47,709 nucleotides of DNA from Desulfobacterales bacterium. GTDB lineage: Bacteria > Desulfobacterota > Desulfobacteria > Desulfobacterales > JAEINQ01. The translations under genes were made by a program, and so were the position numbers. Positions 1 to 7,523 of the stretch are shown here, in pieces. Position 1 is the stretch's first letter. Each line of letters begins with the position of its first letter. The DNA is taken from positions 1-47,709 of the forward strand of contig JAEINQ010000053.1 in assembly GCA_016342285.1 (NCBI GenBank), given 5' to 3'. The notes under the pieces are model-generated. The model was given only the letters and a program-made list of their open reading frames with translations, made no database searches and was not told where the DNA came from.

Positions 1-468
1 GAACCTGCCGACATGGTGCATGCGATTCGTCATGGCCACGATTTTGACGGTTACGTCTCGGATACCCTCGCCGAAGATCCCGGCGCCCCGATTGACAGCC
101 TGGATCAGCTCCAGATGGCGGCGGGAGATTACACCAGTTTGGCAGAGTTTCTAACCTTCACGGATGTCATCAAGAACGGTTCCGGCAAAAACAAAGCCGG
201 TGTTTCGCTCATGACCATCCACAAGGCCAAGGGGCTGGAGTTTCCGGTGGTGTTCGTCATCGGCATGATGGAAGGCGTGTTGCCCAACGCCAAAGGCGAC
301 ATCGAGGAAGAGAGACGTATTGCGTTCGTGGCCATGTCGCGGGCCATGCGCCTTTTGTATCTGACCTATTCTCGTAGCTACATGGGTCGCACTGCAAAAC
401 CGTCATCGTTCATCAAAGAGGCCCTTCCTGCCGAAGCCACACCAGAGCCCGCTGATCCTACCGAATAG
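1..468 (+). CDS. UvrD/Rep-family DNA helicase, C-terminal part (5' end outside window)
   Basis: Only the last ~155 residues are present, and the frame is open from base 1. The segment holds superfamily I helicase motif V (TIHKAKGLEFPVVFV) and motif VI (EERRIAFVAMSRA, with the ATP-contacting arginine). This is the 2A domain of UvrD/Rep/PcrA-type 3'-5' DNA helicases, and the stop follows a short Pro/Ala-rich tail. Such helicases unwind DNA in repair or in replication of mobile elements. The DUF932 gene and tiny genes downstream favour an element-borne copy, but the missing N-terminus prevents telling UvrD from Rep-like or RecB-like relatives. The family assignment is firm; the biological role is inference. 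Confidence 0.85.
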   Translation, partial: EPADMVHAIRHGHDFDGYVSDTLAEDPGAPIDSLDQLQMAAGDYTSLAEFLTFTDVIKNGSGKNKAGVSLMTIHKAKGLEFPVVFVIGMMEGVLPNAKGDIEEERRIAFVAMSRAMRLLYLTYSRSYMGRTAKPSSFIKEALPAEATPEPADPTE

Positions 469-600
469 CACCTGCTGAATCGTTTGACGATTTACCTCTC
501 TGCGTAGATTGTCATCGGCACTTCACATCTCAGCCCCGGCGCATCCCTGTGACATTTTACCCCTGTAGGCACATCGTCAAACTGCTTTTTCCTTAACCCG

Positions 601-639
601 GTTGCCCGGTCTGTCCGTATGAACGGCGGTCCGGGCAAT
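601..639 (+). promoter_or_regulatory. Two-tier leader hairpin before the DUF932 gene
   Basis: TTGCCCGG (602-609) pairs with CCGGGCAA (631-638), and an inner CCGT/ACGG stem sits in the loop. The hairpin ends 38 bases before the start codon at 677. No T-tract follows, so this is not an obvious intrinsic terminator. It is the first of four hairpins that each precede a gene in this island. The rest of the 469-676 gap shows no gene. Confidence 0.5.
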
Positions 640-676
640 CATGTCCACATTCACCATCAACCCAATGGAGGAAATC

Positions 677-1615
677 ATGAAAGCAACAAGCACACTCGAA
701 AATGTAATCACCCTGGTCCACGAACAATCTGCCAACCATTACGATGAAACAGTACCGGTAGCGGATATGCGGTTTGCGTCCCTGGAACGAATGGACATCG
801 CTGGGCAATCGTTTGGCGTGCTTCCAAGCGCCCAACGTCTTCTATCCAATCGCCTTCGGGTCCCATACAGCTACCTGGCCCGGTGCCCCGAGGAGCTGCA
901 GGCGGAAAACCTGAATTACTGGATTGAAAGAGAGGCCCGGAATCGTCAGGCCTTGTTCTGCCGGTTTGACGGCAATGACGTTCGGGCCGTGTTCACCGAG
1001 CGTTACACCGCCATCGACCACATGGAGGTTCTGACCAAGATGCTCGAATATGGCTTTGACCCGGCCAGCGAGATCCAGCTCTCTCTCGATGCCTCTATGA
1101 TGCTGCTGAAGGTGCCGGAATACGCAAGAGCATTCCATTTGGCCGAGAAAGACAAGATCGTACCCGGCATTGCCATTGGGAATTCGGAAGTCGGAATTTT
1201 AAGTTTGTCCATTGAGGCGTTCTATTACCGGCTGGTCTGCACCAACGGCCTCATCGCCAAGACCGCCGTAGACGCCCGCTACAAGCACATCAGCAGAAAG
1301 GTTATGGATGAGTTTCCTGACATCCTGCGCGGTGTCATCTGCCAGTCCAGGCACGGACAGGACCGGTTCATGATTAGCTCGCAGACGTCGGTAAGCCATC
1401 CTGAGAGTACGATTGACACGTTTGCCCGGCAGTTTCAGATCAGCCAGGAGGAAGCCCAGATCGTCAAGCAGGCCTTTTATCTGGAGCAGGGAGGTACGAT
1501 GTTCCATATCATTCAGGCCTTCACGAGGGCTGCCCAGGACCGGAGTTTGTCCGCATCGGATTCGTATCGGCTGGAAAAGGCCGGAGGTGCCATTCTTGGG
1601 ATGGTGAAATCGTAA
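677..1615 (+). CDS. DUF932 domain protein (phage/plasmid-associated)
   Basis: The 312-residue product resembles DUF932 proteins, common on plasmids, phages and integrative elements and of unproven function. Residues ~55-260 carry the family-like core, with an 'R-V-P-Y-S-Y-L' segment, 'VRAVFTERYTAIDH' and a 'YYRLVCTNGLIA' stretch typical of the family. An in-frame start exists at 641, but ATG 677 is preceded by GGAGGAAATC at good spacing and is chosen. There is no signal peptide or membrane segment, so it should be cytoplasmic. The neighbours are small hypothetical genes on the same strand, which supports a mobile-element setting. The domain call is moderately sure; the function is unknown. 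Confidence 0.75.
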   Translation: MKATSTLENVITLVHEQSANHYDETVPVADMRFASLERMDIAGQSFGVLPSAQRLLSNRLRVPYSYLARCPEELQAENLNYWIEREARNRQALFCRFDGNDVRAVFTERYTAIDHMEVLTKMLEYGFDPASEIQLSLDASMMLLKVPEYARAFHLAEKDKIVPGIAIGNSEVGILSLSIEAFYYRLVCTNGLIAKTAVDARYKHISRKVMDEFPDILRGVICQSRHGQDRFMISSQTSVSHPESTIDTFARQFQISQEEAQIVKQAFYLEQGGTMFHIIQAFTRAAQDRSLSASDSYRLEKAGGAILGMVKS

Positions 1616-1639
1616 CCGCTGCAACATCCATTCGTTAAG

Positions 1640-1680
1640 AGCCCTCATGGTCCAACGGGTCATGGGGGCTTTGCATTTTT
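1640..1680 (+). terminator. Hairpin plus T-tract between DUF932 gene and next small gene
   Basis: AGCCCTCATG (1640-1649) pairs with CATGGGGGCT (1661-1670), 10 bp with one G-U pair, and is followed by TTGCATTTTT. It has the form of an intrinsic terminator, but the T-tract runs straight into the Shine-Dalgarno AGGGAGG of the next gene, so it could also act as a leader attenuator. Confidence 0.65.
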
Positions 1681-1693
1681 CAGGGAGGCTTAA

Positions 1694-2041
1694 ATGAGAA
1701 GAATCTACAGCCACACTTTTGCCAAGGAATCACAAGAGGACATGTTCGCCGCCGGTCGGTTCAACCCCTGCATGGAAATCACCTTTCAGGATCGCAATGG
1801 CAAACACACCCATAAGCTCAGCTCCGGCACCGGTGATGTGATCCATGTTTACCGGGAAGCCGGAGAAACCTTTGTGCTGTCGGTCAATGATCCCCTTGGC
1901 TATGTCGGTCTGGAGGTGTTCGACGGCAGGTACCGGGTCACGGAGGTCTTTCTGCAAGGGGACCAGGTCAAAGAGGTGCTGGGTCGCGATGACCTGGCGC
2001 CCTTTACTATAATCCGACGTCTGTTGAACCGGATCGCCTGA
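1694..2041 (+). CDS. Small hypothetical protein of the mobile island
   Basis: I do not recognise this 115-residue protein. It has no signal peptide, membrane helix or metal motif. The sequence alternates hydrophobic and charged residues (for example 'GDVIHVYREAGETFVLSV' and 'GYVGLEVFDGRYRV'), as expected for a compact beta-rich fold. The start ATG is supported by AGGGAGG seven bases upstream, directly after the T-tract of a hairpin. It lies between the DUF932 gene and a 69-residue gene on the same strand, each separated by a similar hairpin, so it is probably one unit of the same accessory island. Coding character is good; the function is unknown. Confidence 0.65.
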   Translation: MRRIYSHTFAKESQEDMFAAGRFNPCMEITFQDRNGKHTHKLSSGTGDVIHVYREAGETFVLSVNDPLGYVGLEVFDGRYRVTEVFLQGDQVKEVLGRDDLAPFTIIRRLLNRIA

Positions 2042-2060
2042 CACGGGCAAACAACCAAGT

Positions 2061-2101
2061 AAGGCCCCTATGGCTGGAAAGACAGGCTGTAGGGGCTTTT
2101 T
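2061..2101 (+). terminator. Hairpin plus T-tract before 69-residue gene
   Basis: GCCCCTA (2064-2070) pairs with TAGGGGC (2090-2096). The stem can be extended on both sides by A-T, G-C and wobble pairs, and TTTTTGCATTT follows. The tail GGGGCTTT..GCATTT closely repeats the tail of the hairpin at 1640-1680. Confidence 0.65.
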
Positions 2102-2127
2102 GCATTTACAGCAAAGGAGCTTTATTC

Positions 2128-2337
2128 ATGAACGATTATTGGAACGCCGTCTCCGGCAAGCATCAGGACAAAATCCGGGACCTGGCCAAGTCTCATGGCA
2201 TCACCATCGACCGGGCCTTTGGCAACATCGTACGTCATCTGGAATGGGAGATGGGTCAGGTGGCCGTCAATGGCCATTTTCAGCGGTATGTGACCGCCCA
2301 GAGAATCGAAGGGATGATTGACCTGATCACCGAATAG
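2128..2337 (+). CDS. Small hypothetical protein (69 aa)
   Basis: This is an unrecognised 69-residue soluble protein, predicted mostly helical, with no cysteine motif or signal peptide. The ATG at 2128 follows AAAGGAG at reasonable spacing. A longer overlapping frame at 2070-2321 lacks a ribosome site and is treated as a shadow. The gene sits between two hairpin-T-tract elements and shares strand and spacing style with its neighbours, which is the main evidence that it is real. Confidence 0.6.
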   Translation: MNDYWNAVSGKHQDKIRDLAKSHGITIDRAFGNIVRHLEWEMGQVAVNGHFQRYVTAQRIEGMIDLITE

Positions 2338-2360
2338 ACACTTTTTTAAACATCAACGAG

Positions 2361-2398
2361 AGCCCTGCAGGACGCGATTCCTGCGGGGCTTTCTTTTT
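2361..2398 (+). terminator. Hairpin plus T-tract before zinc-ribbon-like gene
   Basis: AGCCCTGCAGG (2361-2371) pairs with CCTGCGGGGCT (2380-2390), 11 bp with one G-U pair and an 8-base loop, followed by TTCTTTTT and then at once by GGAGG, the ribosome site of the next gene. The lower stem AGCCCT/GGGGCT matches that of the 1640 hairpin. Confidence 0.7.
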
Positions 2399-2410
2399 GG
2401 AGGGATTGCT

Positions 2411-2602
2411 ATGACCAAAGAACAAAAGGCCAAATATGAGGACACAGAGGCTCTCAGGGACATCCTGAAACGGACACTGGAAGGCAGAAAGTTCCTCCTC
2501 GATTGTGGGCACTGCGTCACGTTTGGGTATTACCTTGGCAATAACATCACCATCTACAACGGCAAGAAACTGAAAATCATTTGCAGCCAGTGCGGCTATT
2601 AA
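2411..2602 (+). CDS. Small protein with two CxxC pairs (zinc-ribbon-like)
   Basis: The 63-residue protein has a charged, helical N-terminal half and a C-terminal half with CGHC and CSQC about 25 residues apart. That is the four-cysteine layout of a small zinc ribbon, possibly nucleic-acid binding. The start ATG follows GGAGGGATTGCT, whose SD abuts the upstream T-tract. No family name can be given with confidence. Metal binding is inference from cysteine spacing alone. Confidence 0.6.
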   Translation: MTKEQKAKYEDTEALRDILKRTLEGRKFLLDCGHCVTFGYYLGNNITIYNGKKLKIICSQCGY

Positions 2603-2627
2603 CCTTAAATCAGACTGGAGGTGAACA

Positions 2628-2930
2628 ATGTGCGATTTCGATGATGATTTTGGGGGCTTTGAGGATGGCGGTCTCATGGATGAGGGCCACATGGATGACG
2701 ATTCCATGGAGGATCAGTTCGATGATGCCATGCCCGGCGATGATCTGGACGATACAGATGGTCTTGACGATATGACCGTTCCCGAGGATACTGACACAGA
2801 TGGATTCACCGGGGAGGACGCCTTTTTCCTTGGCAGCGCCATGGGATGGGCCTACGGGGAGGGCCGGGAGGAGGCTGAGCGGCGAAGCCTACTAAAAAAG
2901 GAGTGGCGCGAATCCAAGAAAAATGAGTAG
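2628..2930 (+). CDS. Hyperacidic Asp/Glu-rich small protein
   Basis: The first ~65 of 100 residues are dominated by Asp, Glu and Gly with regular Met. The tail turns basic and helical ('REEAERRSLLKKEWRESKK'). The start has a strong SD (CTGGAGGTGAACA). There is no signal peptide or cysteine motif. Highly acidic, DNA-mimic-like proteins occur on mobile elements, sometimes as anti-restriction or nuclease inhibitors, but nothing here proves such a role. It is the last gene of the island before a long non-coding gap. Confidence 0.6.
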   Translation: MCDFDDDFGGFEDGGLMDEGHMDDDSMEDQFDDAMPGDDLDDTDGLDDMTVPEDTDTDGFTGEDAFFLGSAMGWAYGEGREEAERRSLLKKEWRESKKNE

Positions 2931-2965
2931 GATGGGGCATGCCTTGAGCGATAAAATGGGCAGAC

Positions 2966-2998
2966 AGGAATGGCGTTCCGGCGCGGAATGCCATTCCT
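2966..2998 (+). repeat. Long near-perfect inverted repeat (15 bp arms)
   Basis: AGGAATGGCGTTCCG (2966-2980) pairs with CGGAATGCCATTCCT (2984-2998), with a single G-U and a 3-base loop. There is no T-tract. It lies just after the last gene of the island and may be a bidirectional terminator stem, a REP-like element or a boundary structure. Confidence 0.7.
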
Positions 2999-3505
2999 AA
3001 GGTGCTATATTACAATGATTTCGGAATATTGGCGGGATTGGCAAACAATGCTCGGCCCCTCAGTGTAGCCACCTCAACCGAGGGTTGTTGGCGCCATTCC
3101 TTTGATCGCCGCTCTCTGCCCTGTCACGTTTCCTGGTTGCGTCCAGTAGCAATTCTGGAGTATCCTGAAATCCTATCTCGAATTGGTCTCATCACTGCTG
3201 GCCTATACCTGACGCTGTAACGAATACCATAGGAATCCTTGATTCTTGCAGCATTCAAGGATGCACGAAAGGGTGAGTTTTCAAAAAGACCAAGAAAACT
3301 CAAGTATACAGCGACTATGTGTGAAACTGGCAGAACTCAAGGATGATGCAAGTATGGTGCATCCAGTGCTGGATTTGATGAATATCGACTGACCACCACA
3401 TTTAGTGGTTGAGAAAATGTCCAAATGGATTGCTTATCTGATCGGAGGGCACGGAGTAACCCGAATTCCTACTGCGACCAAAACACAAAGGAAATGAGGT
3501 GCAAG
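2999..3505. other. Gene-free stretch between island and signalling block
   Basis: No credible gene is present. An open frame at 3002-3220 has no ribosome site and no coding look. The stretch holds an 8 bp inverted repeat ATCCTTGA/TCAAGGAT (3235-3242 and 3255-3262) and copy A of the ~45 bp direct repeat (3308-3355). Confidence 0.6.
3308..3355 (+). repeat. Direct repeat copy A (partner at 11516-11560)
   Basis: This 48-base element aligns with 11516-11560 with five substitutions and one 3-base gap. The longest shared blocks are TGAAACTGGCAG and ATGCAAGTAT. It lies 150 bases upstream of a receiver gene; copy B lies 187 bases upstream of the sigma-54 activator gene, in the same orientation. Confidence 0.7.
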
Positions 3506-3883
3506 ATGGAAAAAAAGAAAAAGATCCTCATCGCGGATGATGACACCCATGTACACGAAATGATTACGGTTGTTTTATCTCCTGATGAGTTTGAGATCAT
3601 GCATGCCTACGACGGACAGGAGGCCGTGGAGCATGTTTGCCACGAACTGCCGGATATTGTAGTTTTAGATATCATGATGCCCAAAAAGGATGGCCGGGAT
3701 GTATGCCAGGAACTCAGGGCGGATCCAAGGACAAAGGATGTCAAAATACTGATGCTGTCTGCCAAAGACCAACAGTTCGACAGAATCGTTGGGCTTGAGG
3801 TTGGGGCTGATGATTATGAAACAAAGCCTTTTTCTCCGGTTCTTTTGGCCCGCAAGATCAAAAGGATGTGTGCAAAGGAATAA
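3506..3883 (+). CDS. Single-domain response regulator (CheY-like receiver)
   Basis: The 125-residue protein is a lone REC domain. It has the acidic pocket DDD (11-13), phosphoacceptor Asp55 in 'VVLDIMMPKKDG', a switch Ser in 'MLSAKD' and Lys in 'ETKPFSP'. There is no output domain, so it would act by protein contact or as a phosphorelay intermediate. Longer in-frame starts exist at 3425 and 3494, but ATG 3506 has GAGGTG four bases upstream and gives a normal REC length. No kinase is directly adjacent; the next gene is a solute-binding protein and the nearest kinase starts at 5188. Confidence 0.9.
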   Translation: MEKKKKILIADDDTHVHEMITVVLSPDEFEIMHAYDGQEAVEHVCHELPDIVVLDIMMPKKDGRDVCQELRADPRTKDVKILMLSAKDQQFDRIVGLEVGADDYETKPFSPVLLARKIKRMCAKE

Positions 3884-3943
3884 CGGTGTCCCTGGTACAT
3901 ATTCTTGTAGCATGTGATTACCTGATACTCATAATTTAAATTG

Positions 3944-3985
3944 AACATGGAACATTCAACACCGAACACCGAACACCGAACACTG
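3944..3985 (+). repeat. Six-unit heptanucleotide tandem array
   Basis: Six period-7 units of the form AACA(C/T)NG are read in the order aacatgg, aacattc, aacaccg (three times) and aacactg. The array lies in the gap between the receiver and the solute-binding protein gene, 26 bases before the start codon at 4012. Confidence 0.8.
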
Positions 3986-4011
3986 AATCATTCACAAAGG
4001 CGCTAGCACAG

Positions 4012-5136
4012 ATGAAAAATAAATCCAAGACAACTAAATCCATCCCATTTGCTGTCCTTTTCCTGTCTATTACTTCCTTGCTGTGTGTGTCGTTGGCGCA
4101 TGCACAGGCGAAGCAGACCGTCACCGCAATCTACATTCCGTTGGCGGACCATTATGCGGGGATTGTGGCTTATGAGAAATACCGTGACAAGATGCTGCAT
4201 GCCGATTACCGGATCGAGCGGATGAAGAGCTGGCCCCTGCTGCGCGCCCGGTTCATGTCCGGGGAAGTGGACATGGCATATATCATCTGCCCGCAGGCGA
4301 TGGACATGTTTCGCGAGAAGCCCGGCTTCCGCTGGGTGAGCCTGATGCATCGGGACGGAAATGCACTGGCAATCAATGACCAGTTGAACATTGATGTGAA
4401 GCTCCCCGCGGAACGTACCCGGCGGCTTCCGGACAAAAAAGTCGCGGAGGCATACGTAAAAGCGAAGCAAAAATTAGGACAGCCGACGGAGTGCGGCGTG
4501 CCCCATCTTCAAGCCACCCACACTGTGGTTCTATACAAGTACCTCAAGGACCATGGGAAAACCCTGGGGCTGGACTTTGGTATGAACAATGATGTCATCG
4601 CAATCGAAGTACCGCCGCCCAAGTCGCCGAGCTTCATCAAGAAGCAAAACAGCCGGGGGATTCCGGCCTCGTTCGAGCAATCGCTCCCTTGGGCCGATGT
4701 GGTTGAAACCCAAGGCTTCGGGCATGTTGCCTGGTACTCCAAGGATGTCATAAAATGGCCGCCCCACGGCCATGTGGAGTGCATCGCCATTGCAACAGAT
4801 GCCTGCATCAAGAAGAAACGCGACGCCCTCCAGGAGGTTATCCGCTACATACACCAGGCGGGGCTCGATCTCGAAGCCGCCAGGAAGGAAGGCGGAGCCG
4901 GCATGGCGGCAATCGTGGACATGATCCGCAAGCACATTCCCGAGCACAATGCGCAGGCCATCAAGCAAAGCCTGCGCATAGACCTGGATGTCATCAACTA
5001 CCGGCATCTGAATGTCGACAAGGCCGGGCTCAGGCAGATTATGGATTTGGCCGTGGAGGGCGGTATTATCAAGGAACCCATTGATATAGATGCCTTTGCC
5101 GATGAGAGTTTTGCCACGAAGATCACAGACCAATGA
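4012..5136 (+). CDS. Periplasmic solute-binding protein, NrtA/SsuA/THI5-like
   Basis: The 374-residue product starts with a Sec signal peptide (basic start, hydrophobic stretch ~12-28, cleavage after 'AHA'). The mature part looks like the CmpA/NrtA/SsuA branch of type II periplasmic binding proteins: 'IPLADHYAGIVAYEKY', 'GEVDMAYIICPQAMDMF', 'GVPHLQATHTVVLYKYLKDHG' and a C-terminal helical region. No permease or ATPase gene is nearby. A membrane histidine kinase begins 51 bases downstream on the same strand, so a sensory role (presenting ligand to the kinase) is more likely than transport. The ligand cannot be read from sequence. Base composition is richer in GC than the genes after 7500. Confidence 0.8.
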   Translation: MKNKSKTTKSIPFAVLFLSITSLLCVSLAHAQAKQTVTAIYIPLADHYAGIVAYEKYRDKMLHADYRIERMKSWPLLRARFMSGEVDMAYIICPQAMDMFREKPGFRWVSLMHRDGNALAINDQLNIDVKLPAERTRRLPDKKVAEAYVKAKQKLGQPTECGVPHLQATHTVVLYKYLKDHGKTLGLDFGMNNDVIAIEVPPPKSPSFIKKQNSRGIPASFEQSLPWADVVETQGFGHVAWYSKDVIKWPPHGHVECIAIATDACIKKKRDALQEVIRYIHQAGLDLEAARKEGGAGMAAIVDMIRKHIPEHNAQAIKQSLRIDLDVINYRHLNVDKAGLRQIMDLAVEGGIIKEPIDIDAFADESFATKITDQ

Positions 5137-5187
5137 TATGCGTCAATCCCCGGCTATGGATTTGATTGCGCGCGGAAGGATCGAAAA

Positions 5188-7503
5188 ATGAAAGTGAATG
5201 GAAAAGACAAAGGGCATGTTGCTGGTATTTTGAACGCCGTTTCCCGGCCGGGACTGACCCGAACGCTGATAATGTGGTTTCTGATAATGGCCCTCGTGCC
5301 TCTTACGGTGATCAGCGTTATAAACTTCATGCAAGCGAGAGAGAGCCTGCAAAAAACCATAGTCGAAGCGCAACAGGCGACGATTGCACTGAAGAAGACC
5401 ATTATTGACAATTGGTTTTCTCACCGATTTCTGGATCTTAAAAGTCAATCGACAAACCTTGAAAACACTCTTTTCCTCGGTGAACTGCGAAAAGCCTTTC
5501 AGGCCGGAGGCAATGATGTCGGAAATTTTGTCCGAAGCTATCGTTGGGCATCGATAGTTGATGAGTATGGCGCCGATCTGAAGGCTTTCCGGAGGATCTA
5601 TGGATACTATGATGTCTTTCTAATAGACTCGGACGGTAACATCCTCTTCTCCGCCATGGGCGAGACTGACCTGGGAACAAATCTGTTTACAGGACCGTAT
5701 TCCGATACGCTCTTTGCCCGCAGCGCCAAAGAAGCCCTCGAGAGCGGACGCCCAACTTTCTCTGATTTCGAGTTCTATGCTCCGTCCAATAACGCTGTTA
5801 CCGGTTTCCTGGCTGCTCCCATTGTTGCTGAACACGGGGAAAAGACAGGCATTTTTGCCCTTCAGATCCCCATTGACCAGTTTGACGTCATCATGCAGAA
5901 CAAGACAGTAATGGGCAACACAGGCGAGATGCGTATAATCGGCCCCGATCTGACCTTGAGAGCCGATTCGGAGATAAGCGAAGATGAAAAGATTCTAATC
6001 ACAAAGGTGGATACTGAGCAAGCCCGGAAGTGGCACCGGGAACACGTCGTGGGGGATACGCATGCGCATGACGAAAGAGAGAATGCATCTGTCTACAGGG
6101 ACCACCAAGGGCAAATGGTCCTCGGCTCGCATGATTTTATAGATATCGCCGGAGTCAGATGGGGGCTGCTTGCCGAAATCGAGGAGAAGGAAGCGTTCGC
6201 GTCCGTCGCCCGCCTGAAGTGGGTTGCCTTGATGTTGGGGATGGCAACGGCGTTCATTGTTTTGATATTGGCCAGCCTGCTTGCATGGCGAATAGCCACT
6301 CCTCTGCTGAACCTGACAGCGGTCGCGAGGCGGGTCCTGGCGGGAGAGAAGGATGTGCGGGCTGTCGTGTCCTCCGGTCATGAAAGCAAGATACTTGCCG
6401 AGACGTTTAACACGATGCTCGATACACTTGATAAAACCCTTGCGGATGCCGTGGAGAGCAGGGATAGAATTGACGGCATTCTAAAGTCTGTTGCCGATGC
6501 TCTGATTGTCACCGATATTTACAATAATGTTGTTTTAATGAACCCCGCGGCGGAGGAAATGCTGGGTGTGGGTTTCAGTCAGGTGGTCGGCAAGCCCATT
6601 GATTTGGCCATCAATGAAAAGACACTGCGTGAAAAAGTCACGGAAACCCTTGATAACAAAACAACCGGGTATCAATTTGATTTTGAACTGCGGGGTGATG
6701 ATCCGAAGCGTCCCAGGATCATGCGTGCCCGGACTTCGGTTGTTTTTGATGGCGAATCCCGTGAAACCGGCATTGTAACGATCATTCATGATGTAACCCA
6801 CGAACGCGAAGTGGATCGTATGAAGACCGAGTTTCTCTCTACTGCAGCCCATGAGCTCAGGACGCCACTCACATCCATTCAGGGATTTTCGGAGATTCTT
6901 TTGATGCGGGAGGATCTGAGCCCTGATGAAAAAAAGAAGTTTTTGACGTACATCAACAAGCAGGCGGTTGGTTTGGCCGGTATTATAAATGATCTTTTGG
7001 ATATATCCCGCATTGAGTCAGGACGAGGATTTACCTTGAACAAGGCTCCCTGCAATGCAGGTGATGCCATACAACAGATAATCCCCTATTTTCAAGAACA
7101 ATACAAGCAACACAAGTTTGAGGTGGTTCTGCCTGAAGAACCTGTGGAATTGAATGTCGACAAAGAAAAAATGGGCCAGGTCTTAAAAAACCTTCTCAGC
7201 AATGCTGCCAAGTATTCCCCTGGAGGAGGTTTAATTAAGGTAATTGGAGAGGTATTGACAGACCATTATCAAATATCCATTGAAGACCAGGGTATGGGAA
7301 TGACACCTGAAAACATAGACAAGATATTTGATAAATTTTATCGGGTTGATGCCTCTAACACGGCTATTGAGGGGACAGGTCTGGGCACAACCATTGTCAA
7401 ACATATTGTTGAGGCTCACGGAGGAAAGGTTTGGGTAGAGAGCGAACTGGGGAAAGGAACGACGGTAAGGTTTACGATCCCTATTGAAAATAAAGGCACA
7501 TAA
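5188..7503 (+). CDS. Sensor histidine kinase: Cache-HAMP-PAS-HisKA-HATPase
   Basis: This is a 771-residue inner-membrane kinase. TM1 is ~25-47, a periplasmic Cache-like sensor ~48-340, TM2 ~344-367, HAMP ~368-420 and PAS ~427-540. The HisKA H-box 'STAAHELRTPLTS' carries the phosphorylated His555, and the ATPase domain has N ('NLLSNAAKYS'), G1 ('EDQGMGM'), F ('FDKFYRVD') and G2 ('EGTGLGTTI') boxes. All catalytic motifs look intact. The start is supported by GGAAGGA. It follows a solute-binding protein and precedes two receivers, which are its likely partners. The first ~1.3 kb is clearly GC-rich while the kinase core is AT-rich (sample lines: 41 GC of 60 at 6301-6360, 24 of 60 at 7321-7380), suggesting a mosaic gene. 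Confidence 0.93.
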   Translation: MKVNGKDKGHVAGILNAVSRPGLTRTLIMWFLIMALVPLTVISVINFMQARESLQKTIVEAQQATIALKKTIIDNWFSHRFLDLKSQSTNLENTLFLGELRKAFQAGGNDVGNFVRSYRWASIVDEYGADLKAFRRIYGYYDVFLIDSDGNILFSAMGETDLGTNLFTGPYSDTLFARSAKEALESGRPTFSDFEFYAPSNNAVTGFLAAPIVAEHGEKTGIFALQIPIDQFDVIMQNKTVMGNTGEMRIIGPDLTLRADSEISEDEKILITKVDTEQARKWHREHVVGDTHAHDERENASVYRDHQGQMVLGSHDFIDIAGVRWGLLAEIEEKEAFASVARLKWVALMLGMATAFIVLILASLLAWRIATPLLNLTAVARRVLAGEKDVRAVVSSGHESKILAETFNTMLDTLDKTLADAVESRDRIDGILKSVADALIVTDIYNNVVLMNPAAEEMLGVGFSQVVGKPIDLAINEKTLREKVTETLDNKTTGYQFDFELRGDDPKRPRIMRARTSVVFDGESRETGIVTIIHDVTHEREVDRMKTEFLSTAAHELRTPLTSIQGFSEILLMREDLSPDEKKKFLTYINKQAVGLAGIINDLLDISRIESGRGFTLNKAPCNAGDAIQQIIPYFQEQYKQHKFEVVLPEEPVELNVDKEKMGQVLKNLLSNAAKYSPGGGLIKVIGEVLTDHYQISIEDQGMGMTPENIDKIFDKFYRVDASNTAIEGTGLGTTIVKHIVEAHGGKVWVESELGKGTTVRFTIPIENKGT

Positions 7504-7523
7504 AAAAAGGAGGAAGTTTGTAA

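Noticed and set aside
3002..3220. 72-residue plus-strand frame after the island
   Set aside because: There is no ribosome site and no protein-like pattern.
3320..3355. TGGCAG...TGCAAG in both direct-repeat copies as a sigma-54 promoter
   Set aside because: The GG to GC distance is 17 bases in copy A and 14 in copy B, both outside the required 10.
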